Shown here in pieces: positions 54,966-64,000 of a stretch of 64,000 nucleotides of DNA. Origin of the DNA: Fulvimarina pelagi HTCC2506 (GTDB lineage: Bacteria > Pseudomonadota > Alphaproteobacteria > Rhizobiales > Rhizobiaceae). Within the stretch, counting starts at the first letter, position 1. Each line of letters opens with the position of its first letter. The position numbers and the translations under genes were made by a program. The notes under the pieces were generated by a model that did no database searches, had not been told where the DNA came from, and was given only the letters and a program-made list of their open reading frames with translations. The stretch lies in contig NZ_DS022272.1 of the NCBI RefSeq assembly GCF_000153705.1, forward strand, positions 662,195 to 726,194. Direction: 5' to 3'.

Positions 54966-55540
54966 TCCACGGAACGAATAAGCCGCTCTTAGCGCCGCAG
55001 ACGGATGTCGCGAGCGTCGGCGCACCGGGCTCGGTGACCGCGGCACCCGATCCTTTCGTCACGGCGATCAACGACGAGCTGGCCGACAAAGGCTTTCTCG
55101 TCACATCGACAGACGATCTCATTCAGTGGGCCCGTAACGGCTCCTTGATGTGGATGACATTCGGTCTTGCGTGCTGCGCTGTCGAGATGATGCAGATGTC
55201 GATGCCGCGTTACGATGCCGAGCGGTTCGGTTTTGCACCGCGAGCCTCGCCGCGTCAGTCCGATGTGATGATCGTTGCCGGGACGCTGACGAATAAAATG
55301 GCACCGGCTCTGCGCAAGGTCTACGATCAGATGCCGGAGCCCCGCTACGTGATCTCCATGGGTTCCTGCGCCAACGGCGGCGGCTATTACCATTACTCCT
55401 ATTCGGTGGTCCGTGGCTGCGATCGCGTTATTCCAGTTGATATCTACGTGCCTGGCTGTCCACCGAGCGCAGAGGCGCTGCTTTACGGCGTGATGCTTCT
55501 CCAGAAGAAGATACGCCGCACCGGCACGATCGAGCGCTGA
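54956..55540 (+). CDS. nuoB: NADH-quinone oxidoreductase subunit B
   Basis: Peripheral-arm subunit carrying the terminal [4Fe-4S] cluster N2; 194 residues from ATG 54956 (AAAGGGAG upstream). The ligands are Cys73-Cys74 ([10 protein letters not shown]), Cys138 (GSCANGGG) and Cys168 ([12 protein letters not shown]). The first ~40 residues are a variable extension, common in alphaproteobacteria. Confidence 0.97.
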   Translation: MGVIHGTNKPLLAPQTDVASVGAPGSVTAAPDPFVTAINDELADKGFLVTSTDDLIQWARNGSLMWMTFGLACCAVEMMQMSMPRYDAERFGFAPRASPRQSDVMIVAGTLTNKMAPALRKVYDQMPEPRYVISMGSCANGGGYYHYSYSVVRGCDRVIPVDIYVPGCPPSAEALLYGVMLLQKKIRRTGTIER

Positions 55541-55550
55541 GGAGACGCAA

Positions 55551-56159
55551 ATGGCTCACGAGCAAATCAGCTCGGACGTTCGCGACGCGGTTCTCGAATC
55601 GCTGGAAGATCGGATCGAGGATCATTTCTTCCGCTTCGGCGAACTCACCCTCGTCGTGACGCCGGAGAACGTCGTGAAGGTGATGACGACCCTTCGCGAC
55701 GATCCAAAGATGCAGTTCATCAATTTCGTCGATCTCTGCGGCGTCGACTTCCCGCAACGGGAAAAGCGGTTCGAGGTGGTCTATCACCTCCTCTCGCCGC
55801 GGCAGAATTGCCGGATCCGGGTCAAGACGATGACGGCTGAGGATGATCCGGTGCCGTCGGTCTCCGACGTCTTCCCGGCGGCCGACTGGTTCGAACGCGA
55901 GGCCTATGATCTGTACGGCATCCTGTTCACAGGACATCCGGATCTCCGTCGCATCCTCACTGACTACGGGTTCGAGGGCTATCCGCTGCGCAAGGATTTT
56001 CCGCTGACCGGCTTCGTCGAGGTTCGCTACGACGAGGAGCGCAAGCAAGTGGTCTACGAGCCGGTCGATCTGCGTCAGGAATTCCGCAATTTCGATTTCC
56101 TCTCGCCCTGGGAGGGCACGGAATACGTGCTGCCGGGGGACGAGAAGGCGCCGAACTGA
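55551..56159 (+). CDS. nuoC: NADH-quinone oxidoreductase subunit C
   Basis: Peripheral-arm subunit (30 kDa homologue) of 202 residues near the quinone site, without cofactors. The signature [42 protein letters not shown] is intact. Ten bases follow nuoB. It is separate from nuoD, as usual in alphaproteobacteria. Confidence 0.97.
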   Translation: MAHEQISSDVRDAVLESLEDRIEDHFFRFGELTLVVTPENVVKVMTTLRDDPKMQFINFVDLCGVDFPQREKRFEVVYHLLSPRQNCRIRVKTMTAEDDPVPSVSDVFPAADWFEREAYDLYGILFTGHPDLRRILTDYGFEGYPLRKDFPLTGFVEVRYDEERKQVVYEPVDLRQEFRNFDFLSPWEGTEYVLPGDEKAPN

Positions 56160-56172
56160 GCGGAGACGAGCG

Positions 56173-56598
56173 ATGGCGAAACGGCGGCTTCACGCTCACT
56201 GCCTCTGCGGCGACATCAAGATCGACGCTAAGGTCGATCGACTCCGGGTTTCCGTATGTCATTGTGACACCTGCCGACGCTGGTGCGGCGGCCCCTTCAT
56301 GGCGATCGAAGGGGCAGGCGACGTTACGATTGCGGGGATCGACTCGCTCGGGGTCTATGCGTCTTCGGAATGGGGCGAACGCGGCTCGTGCAAAAGATGC
56401 GGTTCTGCTCTGTTTTTCCGCACGAAGGACGCGTCCCATTATGGTCTTTCGGCCATGGCATGCACCGATATCGACGACGCTGAACTATCCGAGCAGATCT
56501 TCATCGATTCGAAGCCCAGCTGGTACGACCTCGCAAATGACACGAAGAAACTGACCGGCATGGAGTTTCTCGCCCAGTTCGCTTCCGACGAAGGATAG
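56173..56598 (+). CDS. GFA (CENP-V/GFA) domain zinc protein inside the nuo operon
   Basis: Product of 141 residues of the glutathione-dependent formaldehyde-activating enzyme-like family. The zinc ligands are laid out as in the family: Cys10-x-Cys12, Cys29-x-Cys31-x2-Cys34 and Cys73-x2-Cys76, with hydrophobic strands between. It sits between nuoC (13-base gap) and nuoD (4-base gap) in the same direction, so it must be co-transcribed with complex I genes. The family acts on glutathione adducts or is of unknown function; a role in complex I is not known to me. Confidence 0.9.
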   Translation: MAKRRLHAHCLCGDIKIDAKVDRLRVSVCHCDTCRRWCGGPFMAIEGAGDVTIAGIDSLGVYASSEWGERGSCKRCGSALFFRTKDASHYGLSAMACTDIDDAELSEQIFIDSKPSWYDLANDTKKLTGMEFLAQFASDEG

Positions 56599-56602
56599 GC
56601 CG

Positions 56603-57793
56603 ATGGCTGAAATCGACGTCCGTAACTTCAACATCAATTTCGGTCCCCAGCATCCGGCGGCACACGGCGTTCTCAGGCTGGTTCTCGAGCTCGACGGCGA
56701 GATCGTGGAGCGGGTGGACCCGCATGTCGGACTTCTTCATCGTGGCACCGAGAAGCTGATCGAGCACAAGACCTATCTCCAGGCGATCCCCTATTTCGAC
56801 CGACTCGACTATGTCTCGCCGATGAACCAGGAGCATGCTTTCTGCCTCGCGATCGAGCGGCTGGCAGATGTGGACGTTCCGAAGCGCGGCCAACTTATCC
56901 GCGTTCTCTACTGCGAGATCGGACGCATCCTGTCGCATCTCCTCAACGTGACGACCCAAGCCATGGACGTGGGCGCTCTCACGCCTCCGCTTTGGGGCTT
57001 TGAGGAGCGCGAAAAGCTGATGGTTTTCTACGAGCGCGCTTCCGGCGCCCGGCTCCATTCCAGCTATTTCCGCCCCGGCGGTGTCCATCAGGATATCGAT
57101 CAGAAGCTGATCGACGATATCGGCGAGTGGTGTGATCCGTTCCTAAAGGTCTGCGACGATCTCGAAGGCCTGCTCACCGACAACCGCATCTTCAAGCAGC
57201 GCAATGTCGATATCGGCGTCGTCAATCTCGACGATGCCTGGGCGATGGGCTTTTCCGGCGTGATGGTGCGCGGTTCGGGAGCGGCCTGGGATCTTCGAAA
57301 GTCGCAGCCCTACGAGTGCTACGACGAGATGGAATTCGACATTCCGGTCGGCAAGAACGGGGATTGCTACGACCGCTATCTCATACGCATGGTTGAGATG
57401 CGCGAAGCGGTGCGCATCATGAAGCAGTGCATCGAACGGCTTTCCGGCGAGGAAAAAACCGGCCCGGTCTCTGCGCCCATGGGCAAGGTCGTGCCGCCTA
57501 AGCGGCCAGAGATGAAACGCTCCATGGAAGCGCTTATCCACCACTTCAAGCTTTACACCGAAGGCTTCCATCTGCCGGAAGGGGAAGTCTATGCGGCGGT
57601 CGAGGCGCCGAAGGGCGAATTCGGTGTCTATCTCGTTGCGGACGGCACTAACAAGCCGCACCGCTGCAAGATCAAGGCCCCCGGCTTTGCCCACCTCCAG
57701 GCGATGGACGTCATGTGCAAGGGACACTTGCTCGCGGACGTTTCGGCTATCCTCGGCACGCTCGATATCGTGTTCGGAGAGGTGGATCGATGA
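56603..57793 (+). CDS. nuoD: NADH-quinone oxidoreductase subunit D
   Basis: 49-kDa-type subunit of 396 residues forming the quinone pocket with NuoB. Conserved stretches include [63 protein letters not shown] and the C-terminal ending [10 protein letters not shown]. The His and Tyr of the quinone site (HPAAH; LDYVS) are present. Confidence 0.97.
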   Translation: MAEIDVRNFNINFGPQHPAAHGVLRLVLELDGEIVERVDPHVGLLHRGTEKLIEHKTYLQAIPYFDRLDYVSPMNQEHAFCLAIERLADVDVPKRGQLIRVLYCEIGRILSHLLNVTTQAMDVGALTPPLWGFEEREKLMVFYERASGARLHSSYFRPGGVHQDIDQKLIDDIGEWCDPFLKVCDDLEGLLTDNRIFKQRNVDIGVVNLDDAWAMGFSGVMVRGSGAAWDLRKSQPYECYDEMEFDIPVGKNGDCYDRYLIRMVEMREAVRIMKQCIERLSGEEKTGPVSAPMGKVVPPKRPEMKRSMEALIHHFKLYTEGFHLPEGEVYAAVEAPKGEFGVYLVADGTNKPHRCKIKAPGFAHLQAMDVMCKGHLLADVSAILGTLDIVFGEVDR

Positions 57794-58002
57794 CCGCCTC
57801 GGTAATTTCAACGGGAGGGTGTCGATGGGCGGCCGAGGAAGCAATTGCTCGCTCCTCTATGGCGCGTGTGAAACTCGAAATGGTTGACGGAAAGCTCTCG
57901 GATAAAGATGAAGAGCGAGAGAAGCGTTTGCCTGCTGTTCGAGACCATCGGCGCAGATCGCGTGTTATGGTTGGCGGTCCGCAGGTTTGCAGTTCGGCAT
58001 AA
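57790..58002 (+). CDS. Possible small ORF between nuoD and nuoE
   Basis: A 70-codon frame starting at an ATG that overlaps the nuoD stop (ATGA), translation [31 protein letters not shown]... Codon usage is less biased to C/G in third positions than in the nuo genes, and no family is recognised. The 326-base gap between nuoD and nuoE is unusual within this otherwise tight operon. It may be a real small gene or merely a transcribed spacer. Confidence 0.3.
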   Translation: MTASVISTGGCRWAAEEAIARSSMARVKLEMVDGKLSDKDEEREKRLPAVRDHRRRSRVMVGGPQVCSSA

Positions 58003-58119
58003 ACAATCGCCGGCTAGGCAGTAAGGAAACAGAGTTTCCATCGCTGCTTATCCGCGTAGCCGACCACGAGCCTGCATTCGTCCATGCCAAGCCTTTGATG
58101 AGAATGAAGAGAAGTCCCG

Positions 58120-59622
58120 ATGTCTGTTCGACGTCTTGCCGATGACAGCATACAGCCCCAAAGCTTCGCGTTCACAGACGAAAACGCGGCGTGGGCCGAT
58201 GCGACCGTCCGCAAATATCCAGAAGGCCGGCAGCAGTCGGCCGTGATACCCCTTCTGATGCGTGCACAAGACCAGGAGGGTTGGGTCACGAAGGCGGCGG
58301 TCGAACACGTTGCCGATCGACTGAAGATGCCGCTGATCCGTGTTCTCGAGGTCGCTACGTTCTACACCCAGTTCATGCTGCAGCCGATCGGCACCCGCGC
58401 TCATGTTCAGGTCTGCGGAACTACGCCCTGCATGCTGCGCGGTGCGGAAGATCTCAAGGCGGTCTGCAAGAAGAAGATTCACCCCGTTCCGTTTCACCGC
58501 AATTCATCCGGCACGCTCTCCTGGGAGGAGGTCGAATGTCAGGGCGCCTGCGTTAACGCGCCCATGGTCATGATCTTCAAGGATGCCTATGAGGACCTCA
58601 CTCCAGAACGGCTGGAGGAAATCATCGATGAGTTCGAAGCCGGCAATGGCGCGAACGTCACGACCGGACCCCAGAACGGTCGGCATCAATCCGTTCCGAT
58701 CGGTGGTCTCACCTCATTGACTGAAGACTACGGCGACCTGATCGCGAAGCAAAAACGCGAAGGTGCGCATGGGCCTGCAAATGGTGCGCCCAGCCAAGGT
58801 AACGGCGCGGGCAGGACCATTTCGACGCCACCCTCCGAAGCTGGGCGGCCGGATAGCCACTCAGAATACACCGATCCGTCGATTGCATCCGAGGGCAAAG
58901 CGGGCAACGGCAACGCGCCGCAGTCGGCGGAAGACATCGAAAGCGACGAACTCGTACGCGAAGCACAGTCCGGCGCACCCGGGCAGGAGGGCGGCACGGA
59001 GAGCGGCGGTACCGATCAGGCCGAGCGGGATGCCGCCGAGTCGGGTGTCGTGACTGGCGACGACGAAAGCGCTGTGGCGCAGATGTCAGGCGGTACATTC
59101 CTCGATAAGGAGGCTTCCGCGAGGGATGCCGTCGTCCAGGACTTCAAGGTCGTCGATGACGCAGTGGGTACGGATATCGAACGGGCTCGCGAGGGTGAGG
59201 CCAACTCCGATCGGCTGGCAGCCGAAGGTCGCCCGATCGAAGGCAACAGGACCGGAACCCAGGACGAGACTGCCGGCCCGGTCTTCGACGATACGTTCGA
59301 GACCAGATCGGAGACGGGCGGCGAATCCGACGATGCGGGCGATCTCGGAGAGGGCGAGAAGCCCGGCGATCTCCTCGATGCGCCGAAGGATGGCGAGAAG
59401 GATGATCTGAAGCAGATCAAAGGCATCGGCCCGGTCATCGAAGGCAAGCTCAACGACGTCGGGGTCTACCACTTCTGGCAGATCGCGGCATGGCGACGCG
59501 AAGAGCTTATCTGGATCGACAATTATCTTAATTTCCGTGGACGTGCCGTGCGCGATCGCTGGGTCGATCAGGCCAAGGAGCGGGCGGACTATGGTGCCGG
59601 CAACGGCAATTCGGACGGGTAA
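58120..59622 (+). CDS. nuoE: NADH-quinone oxidoreductase subunit E with extended C-terminus
   Basis: 24-kDa-type subunit with the [2Fe-2S] cluster N1a. The core (1-200) is normal: FAFTDENAAWADATVRKYP start and cluster ligands Cys99, Cys104 (CGTTPC), Cys140, Cys144 (CQGAC). About 225 residues of low-complexity acidic sequence rich in Glu, Asp, Gly and Ser follow (205-427), then a compact 70-residue domain (428-500) with a helix-hairpin-helix signature (DDLKQIKGIGPVIEGKLNDVGVYHFWQIA). Total 500 residues, against about 160-170 for E. coli NuoE. Extended NuoE occurs in other alphaproteobacteria, but this linker is very long. Confidence 0.95.
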   Translation: MSVRRLADDSIQPQSFAFTDENAAWADATVRKYPEGRQQSAVIPLLMRAQDQEGWVTKAAVEHVADRLKMPLIRVLEVATFYTQFMLQPIGTRAHVQVCGTTPCMLRGAEDLKAVCKKKIHPVPFHRNSSGTLSWEEVECQGACVNAPMVMIFKDAYEDLTPERLEEIIDEFEAGNGANVTTGPQNGRHQSVPIGGLTSLTEDYGDLIAKQKREGAHGPANGAPSQGNGAGRTISTPPSEAGRPDSHSEYTDPSIASEGKAGNGNAPQSAEDIESDELVREAQSGAPGQEGGTESGGTDQAERDAAESGVVTGDDESAVAQMSGGTFLDKEASARDAVVQDFKVVDDAVGTDIERAREGEANSDRLAAEGRPIEGNRTGTQDETAGPVFDDTFETRSETGGESDDAGDLGEGEKPGDLLDAPKDGEKDDLKQIKGIGPVIEGKLNDVGVYHFWQIAAWRREELIWIDNYLNFRGRAVRDRWVDQAKERADYGAGNGNSDG

Positions 59623-59637
59623 GAAGGAGCGGCTCGC

Positions 59638-60942
59638 ATGCTGGCCGATAAGGACCGCATCTTCACGAATATATATGGGCTTCGCGACAAGAGCCTGAAG
59701 GCTGCGATGAAGCGCGGCCATTTCGATGGCACGAAAGAGATCGTCGAGAAGGGCCGCGACTGGATCATCAACGAGATGAAGGCATCCGGTCTTCGCGGGC
59801 GTGGCGGCGCGGGCTTTCCGACCGGTCTCAAATGGTCCTTCATGCCGAAGGAAAGTGCAGGGCGGCCACACTATCTGGTCGTGAATGCTGACGAGTCCGA
59901 ACCCGGGACCTGCAAGGACCGGGAAATCATGCGGAACGACCCATTCACGCTGATCGAGGGCTGCCTCATCGCCGGCTTCGCAATGGGCGCACACACCGCC
60001 TACATCTACATCCGGGGCGAGTATATCCGCGAGCGTGAGGCGCTCCAGAAGGCGGTCGACGAGTGCTACGAGGAAGGTCTCCTCGGAGCGGACAACAAGT
60101 GCGGCTGGGACTTCGACATTGTCGTTCACCACGGTGCCGGCGCATACATCTGCGGCGAGGAAACAGCGCTTCTCGAAAGCCTTGAAGGCAAGAAGGGCCA
60201 GCCTCGCCTCAAGCCGCCGTTCCCGGCCAATGTGGGCCTTTATGGTTGCCCGACGACGGTGAACAACGTCGAATCGATCGCCGTCGCGCCGACGATTCTG
60301 CGCCGCGGTGCGGGTTGGTTTGCCGGCATCGGGCGCGAGAACAACACCGGTACCAAACTCTTCTGCATTTCAGGGCATGTCGAGCAGCCCTGCACAGTGG
60401 AAGAGGCGATGAGCATCTCGTTCCGCGAGCTCATCGACAAGCATTGCGGCGGCGTGCGGGGCGGCTGGGATAATCTCCTCGCCGTCATTCCGGGTGGGTC
60501 GTCCGTCCCGCTCGTTCCCGCCAAGGACATAATCGATGCGCCGATGGACTTCGACGGCCTCAAGGACATCAAGACCTCCCTCGGCACAGCCGCGGTTATC
60601 GTGATGGACAAGTCCACCGATATCGTGAAGGCGATCGCCCGCATCTCCTACTTTTACAAGCACGAGAGCTGCGGCCAGTGTACGCCATGCCGCGAGGGCA
60701 CGGGCTGGATGTGGCGCGTGATGGAGCGCATGGTTGTCGGCAACGCGAAAAAGAGCGAGATCGACATGCTGCTTCAGGTCACGAAGCAGGTCGAAGGCCA
60801 CACGATCTGTGCCTTGGGTGATGCAGCGGCATGGCCAATCCAAGGCCTGATGCGGCATTTTCGGCCGGAGATCGAGCGCCGCATCGACGAGTTTTCGCGC
60901 AATGCCGATCTCGACCGGCCGCATCTGGTGGCGGCGGAGTAG
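59638..60942 (+). CDS. nuoF: NADH-quinone oxidoreductase subunit F
   Basis: 51-kDa-type subunit of 434 residues that binds NADH and FMN and holds [4Fe-4S] cluster N3. The NADH/FMN glycine-rich loop is [19 protein letters not shown] (52-70), with [17 protein letters not shown] for FMN and [19 protein letters not shown]. The cluster ligands are in [15 protein letters not shown] (about 343-355) with a fourth Cys in [13 protein letters not shown]. Immediately downstream of nuoE (15 bases). Confidence 0.97.
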   Translation: MLADKDRIFTNIYGLRDKSLKAAMKRGHFDGTKEIVEKGRDWIINEMKASGLRGRGGAGFPTGLKWSFMPKESAGRPHYLVVNADESEPGTCKDREIMRNDPFTLIEGCLIAGFAMGAHTAYIYIRGEYIREREALQKAVDECYEEGLLGADNKCGWDFDIVVHHGAGAYICGEETALLESLEGKKGQPRLKPPFPANVGLYGCPTTVNNVESIAVAPTILRRGAGWFAGIGRENNTGTKLFCISGHVEQPCTVEEAMSISFRELIDKHCGGVRGGWDNLLAVIPGGSSVPLVPAKDIIDAPMDFDGLKDIKTSLGTAAVIVMDKSTDIVKAIARISYFYKHESCGQCTPCREGTGWMWRVMERMVVGNAKKSEIDMLLQVTKQVEGHTICALGDAAAWPIQGLMRHFRPEIERRIDEFSRNADLDRPHLVAAE

Positions 60943-60950
60943 GGCGGTTT

Positions 60951-61037
60951 ATGTGTGCGCTCGCGCCGCAACTTAAGTTTTACCGGGAGCTGGAAGCGCG
61001 TTTACAGTGCATTGGCCGCCTGGAAGAGGAAGTTTAA
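60951..61037 (+). CDS. Possible 28-residue ORF between nuoF and nuoG
   Basis: ATG 60951, eight bases past the nuoF stop, is preceded by AGGGCGG and opens a 28-codon frame (MCALAPQLKFYRELEARLQC...EEEV) ending six bases before nuoG. The translation is a plausible amphipathic helix. It is too short for certainty. Confidence 0.35.
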   Translation: MCALAPQLKFYRELEARLQCIGRLEEEV

Positions 61038-61043
61038 GAGACT

Positions 61044-63119
61044 ATGACACAGCTCAAAGTCGACGGCCGCGAGGTCGAAGTTCCTGACCACTTCACGTTG
61101 CTGCAGGCATGCGAGGAAGCGGGTGCAGAGATTCCCCGGTTCTGCTTCCATGAGCGGCTGTCGATCGCGGGCAATTGCCGCATGTGCCTGGTCGAAGTGA
61201 AGGGCGGTCCGCCCAAGCCCGCGGCTTCGTGCGCCATGGGCGTCAAGGATCTGCGCAAAGGACCGAACGGCGAGCTTCCGGAAGTTTTCACCACCACGCC
61301 GATGGTCAAGAAGGCCCGTGAGGGCGTGATGGAGTTTTTGCTGATCAACCATCCGCTCGATTGCCCGATCTGTGATCAGGGCGGCGAGTGCGATCTGCAG
61401 GATCAGGCGATGGCCTACGGCGTCGATTCCTCGCGTTATGTCGAAAATAAGCGCGCTGTCGAAGACAAGTATATCGGCCCACTCGTCAAGACGATCATGA
61501 CGCGATGCATCCATTGCACTCGCTGCGTCCGCTTCACGACGGAGGTCGCCGGGATCTCCGAGCTCGGCCTCGTCGGCCGCGGCGAGGATGCCGAGATCAC
61601 CACCTATCTCGAACAGGCGATGACCTCCGAATTGCAGGGCAATGTCATCGATCTCTGCCCGGTCGGTGCGCTGACCTCGCGCCCGTACGCCTTCCAGGCG
61701 CGGCCGTGGGAGCTGACGAAGACCGAGACCATTGACGTGATGGACGCGGTCGGCTCGGGCATTCGCGTCGACACACGCGGCCGCGAGGTCATGCGTATCC
61801 TGCCGCGCACCAACGAGGCGGTGAACGAGGAGTGGATCTCCGACAAGACGCGTTTCGTTTGGGACGGTCTGCGCGTCCAGCGCCTCGACAAGCCCTATGT
61901 TCGTAAAGACGGTCGGTTGCAGCCGGCAAGTTGGCCGGAAGCGTTCGCGGCCGTTAAGGCGCAGCTCGATTCAACAGATCCTTCGAAGGTCGGAGCAATC
62001 GCCGGCGATCTTTCGGCGGTCGAGGACATGTGGGCGATGAAGCGCCTGATGGGCGAGATCGGTTCGCCGAACATCGACTGCCGGCAGGACGGATCGATCA
62101 GCCATCCGGCGGACGGTCGGGCGTCCTACATCTTCAACACGACGATTGCCGGCATCGAAGACGCGGATGCGCTTCTTATCATCGGTGCCAATCCGCGTTT
62201 TGAAGCCTCTCTGCTCAACGCCCGCATTCGCAAACGTTGGCGTATGGACAATTTTCCGATCGGCGTCGTCGGCGAGAACACCGATCTTCGCTACGATTAC
62301 ACCTATCTCGGAGCAGGCACGGATACGCTTTCGGACATAGAGGGCGCTAGCCAAGGGTTCTTCGAGGCGCTGAAGGGCGCCGAGCGACCGATGATCATCG
62401 TAGGGCAGGGCGCTCTCTCGGGGAGGAATGGATCAGCCATTCTCGCCTCCGCAGCTGCGCTTGCTCGCGAGATCGGAGCGGTCACGGACAGCTGGAACGG
62501 TTTCAACGTCATGCAGACCGCGGCCTCGCGGGTCGGCGGCCTGGATATCGGTTTCGTGCCGGGCGAGGGCGGCCATACGGCAGGCGAGATGGTGTCCGGC
62601 GGTGTCGACCTTCTCTTCAACATGGGCGCTGACGAAATCGACATTCCGGAAGGGCCGTTCGTCGTTTACATGGGCAGCCATGGCGACAAGGGTGCGAGCC
62701 GTGCCGACGTCATCCTGCCGACTGCGGCCTATACCGAAAAGTCCGGCACTTACGTCAATCTCGAGGGCCGGGCGCAGGTCGCGAGCCGAGCCTCTTTCCC
62801 GCCGGGCGAGGCTAAGGAGGATTGGGCGGTGATCCGCGCTTTGTCCGCCGTCATCGGCAGGCAACTGCCCTTCGATTCCCTCATGCAGCTTCGCAAGGAA
62901 CTCTACGCCGAGCACGGCTTCATGCGAACCGATGCCATCGTTCCCGCGGAGCCAGGTGCGATCACCAGCCTTGCGGACCGGGCCGAAAAGCTGCAATCCA
63001 TGCCGCTGACTTCGAATGTGACGGACTTTTACCTGACGAACCCAATCGCACGGGCCTCGAAGGTGATGGCCGAATGTTCGCGGCTCGCGAGCCAGGCGCA
63101 TCTCGAAGCGGCGGAATAA
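61044..63119 (+). CDS. nuoG: NADH-quinone oxidoreductase subunit G
   Basis: 75-kDa-type subunit of 691 residues carrying clusters N1b, N4 and N5. The N-terminal ferredoxin domain has FCFHERLSIAGNCRMCLVEV and AASCAMG ([2Fe-2S]). HPLDCPICDQGGECDLQD provides the His-Cys3 site, and RCIHCTRCVRF with DLCPVGALTSRPYAF the second [4Fe-4S] set. The remainder is a molybdopterin-oxidoreductase-like domain without the cofactor. The length is typical for alphaproteobacteria, and the extra N7 cluster motif of E. coli NuoG is not seen. Confidence 0.97.
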   Translation: MTQLKVDGREVEVPDHFTLLQACEEAGAEIPRFCFHERLSIAGNCRMCLVEVKGGPPKPAASCAMGVKDLRKGPNGELPEVFTTTPMVKKAREGVMEFLLINHPLDCPICDQGGECDLQDQAMAYGVDSSRYVENKRAVEDKYIGPLVKTIMTRCIHCTRCVRFTTEVAGISELGLVGRGEDAEITTYLEQAMTSELQGNVIDLCPVGALTSRPYAFQARPWELTKTETIDVMDAVGSGIRVDTRGREVMRILPRTNEAVNEEWISDKTRFVWDGLRVQRLDKPYVRKDGRLQPASWPEAFAAVKAQLDSTDPSKVGAIAGDLSAVEDMWAMKRLMGEIGSPNIDCRQDGSISHPADGRASYIFNTTIAGIEDADALLIIGANPRFEASLLNARIRKRWRMDNFPIGVVGENTDLRYDYTYLGAGTDTLSDIEGASQGFFEALKGAERPMIIVGQGALSGRNGSAILASAAALAREIGAVTDSWNGFNVMQTAASRVGGLDIGFVPGEGGHTAGEMVSGGVDLLFNMGADEIDIPEGPFVVYMGSHGDKGASRADVILPTAAYTEKSGTYVNLEGRAQVASRASFPPGEAKEDWAVIRALSAVIGRQLPFDSLMQLRKELYAEHGFMRTDAIVPAEPGAITSLADRAEKLQSMPLTSNVTDFYLTNPIARASKVMAECSRLASQAHLEAAE

Positions 63120-63131
63120 GGACGAAACGGC

Positions 63132-64000
63132 TTGACTGACTTCTTCTCGCTTTACCTCTGGCCCGGCCTGATCATCCTCGCGCAAAGCGTTCTGTTCCTA
63201 GTCGTACTTCTCGTCCTGATCGCCTACATCCTGCTCGCCGACCGTAAGATCTGGGCGGCTGTGCAAATGCGGCGAGGACCGAACGTCGTAGGTCCCTTCG
63301 GCCTTTTCCAATCTTTCGCCGATCTTCTGAAGTTCGCGCTGAAGGAGCCGATCATACCGGCGTCTTCGGACAAGCCGGTTTTCCTGCTCGCTCCGCTCGT
63401 CGCTGTGACGCTCGCGCTCGCGACCTTCGCGGTGATTCCCGTGGCGCAGGGTTGGGTGATCGCCGACATCAATATCGGCATTCTGTTCGTCTTCGCGATC
63501 TCCTCGCTCGAAGTCTACGGCGTGATCATGGGCGGTTGGGCGTCCAACTCGAAATACGCCTTTCTCGGTGCGCTACGTTCGGCCGCGCAAATGGTCTCCT
63601 ACGAGGTCTCGATCGGCTTCGTCATCGTCACTGTCCTCCTCTGTGTCGGCTCGCTGAATCTCTCGGAAATCGTTCTGGCCCAGACGACAGGCCTCGGAAC
63701 CATGCTCGGGCTGCCGGCCACGTTCCTCGACTGGCACTGGCTGGGACTCTTCCCGATGTTCGTGGTGTTCTTCATCTCGGCGCTTGCCGAGACGAACCGG
63801 CCGCCGTTCGATCTTCCGGAGGCCGAGTCGGAGCTGGTAGCGGGTTACATGGTCGAGTATTCCGCGACGCCGTACATGATGTTCATGCTCGGCGAATATG
63901 CCGCGATAACCCTGATGTGCTGCCTGACGACGATCCTGTTCCTGGGCGGCTGGCTGCCACCGTTTGATTTCGCGCCCTTCACTTGGGTGCCGGGCTTCAT
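63132..64000 (+). CDS. nuoH: NADH-quinone oxidoreductase subunit H (3'-truncated)
   Basis: Membrane subunit joining the peripheral and membrane arms and forming the quinone entry. The frame begins with TTG at 63132 (AAGGACGAAACGG upstream), reads [20 protein letters not shown] and stays open to the window end (289 residues of about 345). Family motifs are present: [34 protein letters not shown] and [21 protein letters not shown], the last with the acidic residues of the quinone channel. No in-frame ATG precedes the first helix, so a TTG start is likely. Confidence 0.95.
   Translation, partial: MTDFFSLYLWPGLIILAQSVLFLVVLLVLIAYILLADRKIWAAVQMRRGPNVVGPFGLFQSFADLLKFALKEPIIPASSDKPVFLLAPLVAVTLALATFAVIPVAQGWVIADINIGILFVFAISSLEVYGVIMGGWASNSKYAFLGALRSAAQMVSYEVSIGFVIVTVLLCVGSLNLSEIVLAQTTGLGTMLGLPATFLDWHWLGLFPMFVVFFISALAETNRPPFDLPEAESELVAGYMVEYSATPYMMFMLGEYAAITLMCCLTTILFLGGWLPPFDFAPFTWVPGF

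Overview
The window looks like a chromosomal segment of a GC-rich alphaproteobacterium of the order Hyphomicrobiales (Rhizobiales), perhaps from a marine or Aurantimonas-like branch. The grounds are the gene order sucA-sucB-SDR-lpdA, the rpmF-mtgA-ispA neighbourhood, PhaR divergent from a thiolase, a NuoE with a long C-terminal extension, an Omp25-like porin and a DUF2948-type protein. No mobile element, integrase, prophage or CRISPR array is visible. Both window ends cut genes: sucA lacks its first ~30 codons and nuoH lacks its 3' end.

Layout. 1-8 kb: 2-oxoglutarate dehydrogenase complex (sucA, a sucB with two lipoyl domains, an SDR, a secreted protein on the opposite strand, lpdA). 8-15.5 kb: mostly minus-strand accessory genes (DUF2948 protein, glycosyltransferase, universal stress protein, SulP transporter), then pdeM, a patatin-like lipase and acetyl-CoA acetyltransferase. 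15.6-20 kb: phaR, nitronate monooxygenase, rpmF, mtgA, ispA. 20-26.5 kb: a second universal stress protein, lytic transglycosylase, ispG, a tiny membrane protein, lolA, an Omp25-like porin, a GNAT. 26.7-32.1 kb: diguanylate cyclase, then glnD-murJ with overlapping stop and start.

32.3-47.2 kb is the metabolic centrepiece. It is a minus-strand run encoding stepwise demethylation of glycine betaine to glycine: GbcAB (betaine to dimethylglycine), DgcAB with a dedicated EtfAB pair (dimethylglycine to sarcosine) and heterotetrameric sarcosine oxidase SoxBDAG (sarcosine to glycine). Upstream lies a GbdR-like AraC/GATase1 regulator. Many of these genes overlap or abut, and a hairpin closes the run at 32.2 kb. 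The promoter regions of soxB and gbcA share a 13-base word at the same distance from the start codon, and the soxB promoter has an 11-base inverted repeat around that word.

47.3-54.3 kb is an envelope-stress neighbourhood: an OmpR/EnvZ-type two-component system divergent from a His-rich Spy/CpxP-like periplasmic protein, an SH3-MliC-like lysozyme-inhibitor protein divergent from a lipoprotein D-Ala-D-Ala carboxypeptidase, an SDR lacking the usual catalytic Tyr, two small proteins, and tRNA-Val and tRNA-Asp.

54.6-64 kb is the first part of the nuo operon (complex I): nuoA, B, C, a GFA-family zinc protein, D, E, F, G, H. Short open frames sit in the D-E and F-G gaps. I found no clearly new defence or mobile system. 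The best candidates for new biology are the regulatory DNA of the betaine operon, the two-lipoyl SucB, and the extra parts in and around the nuo operon.
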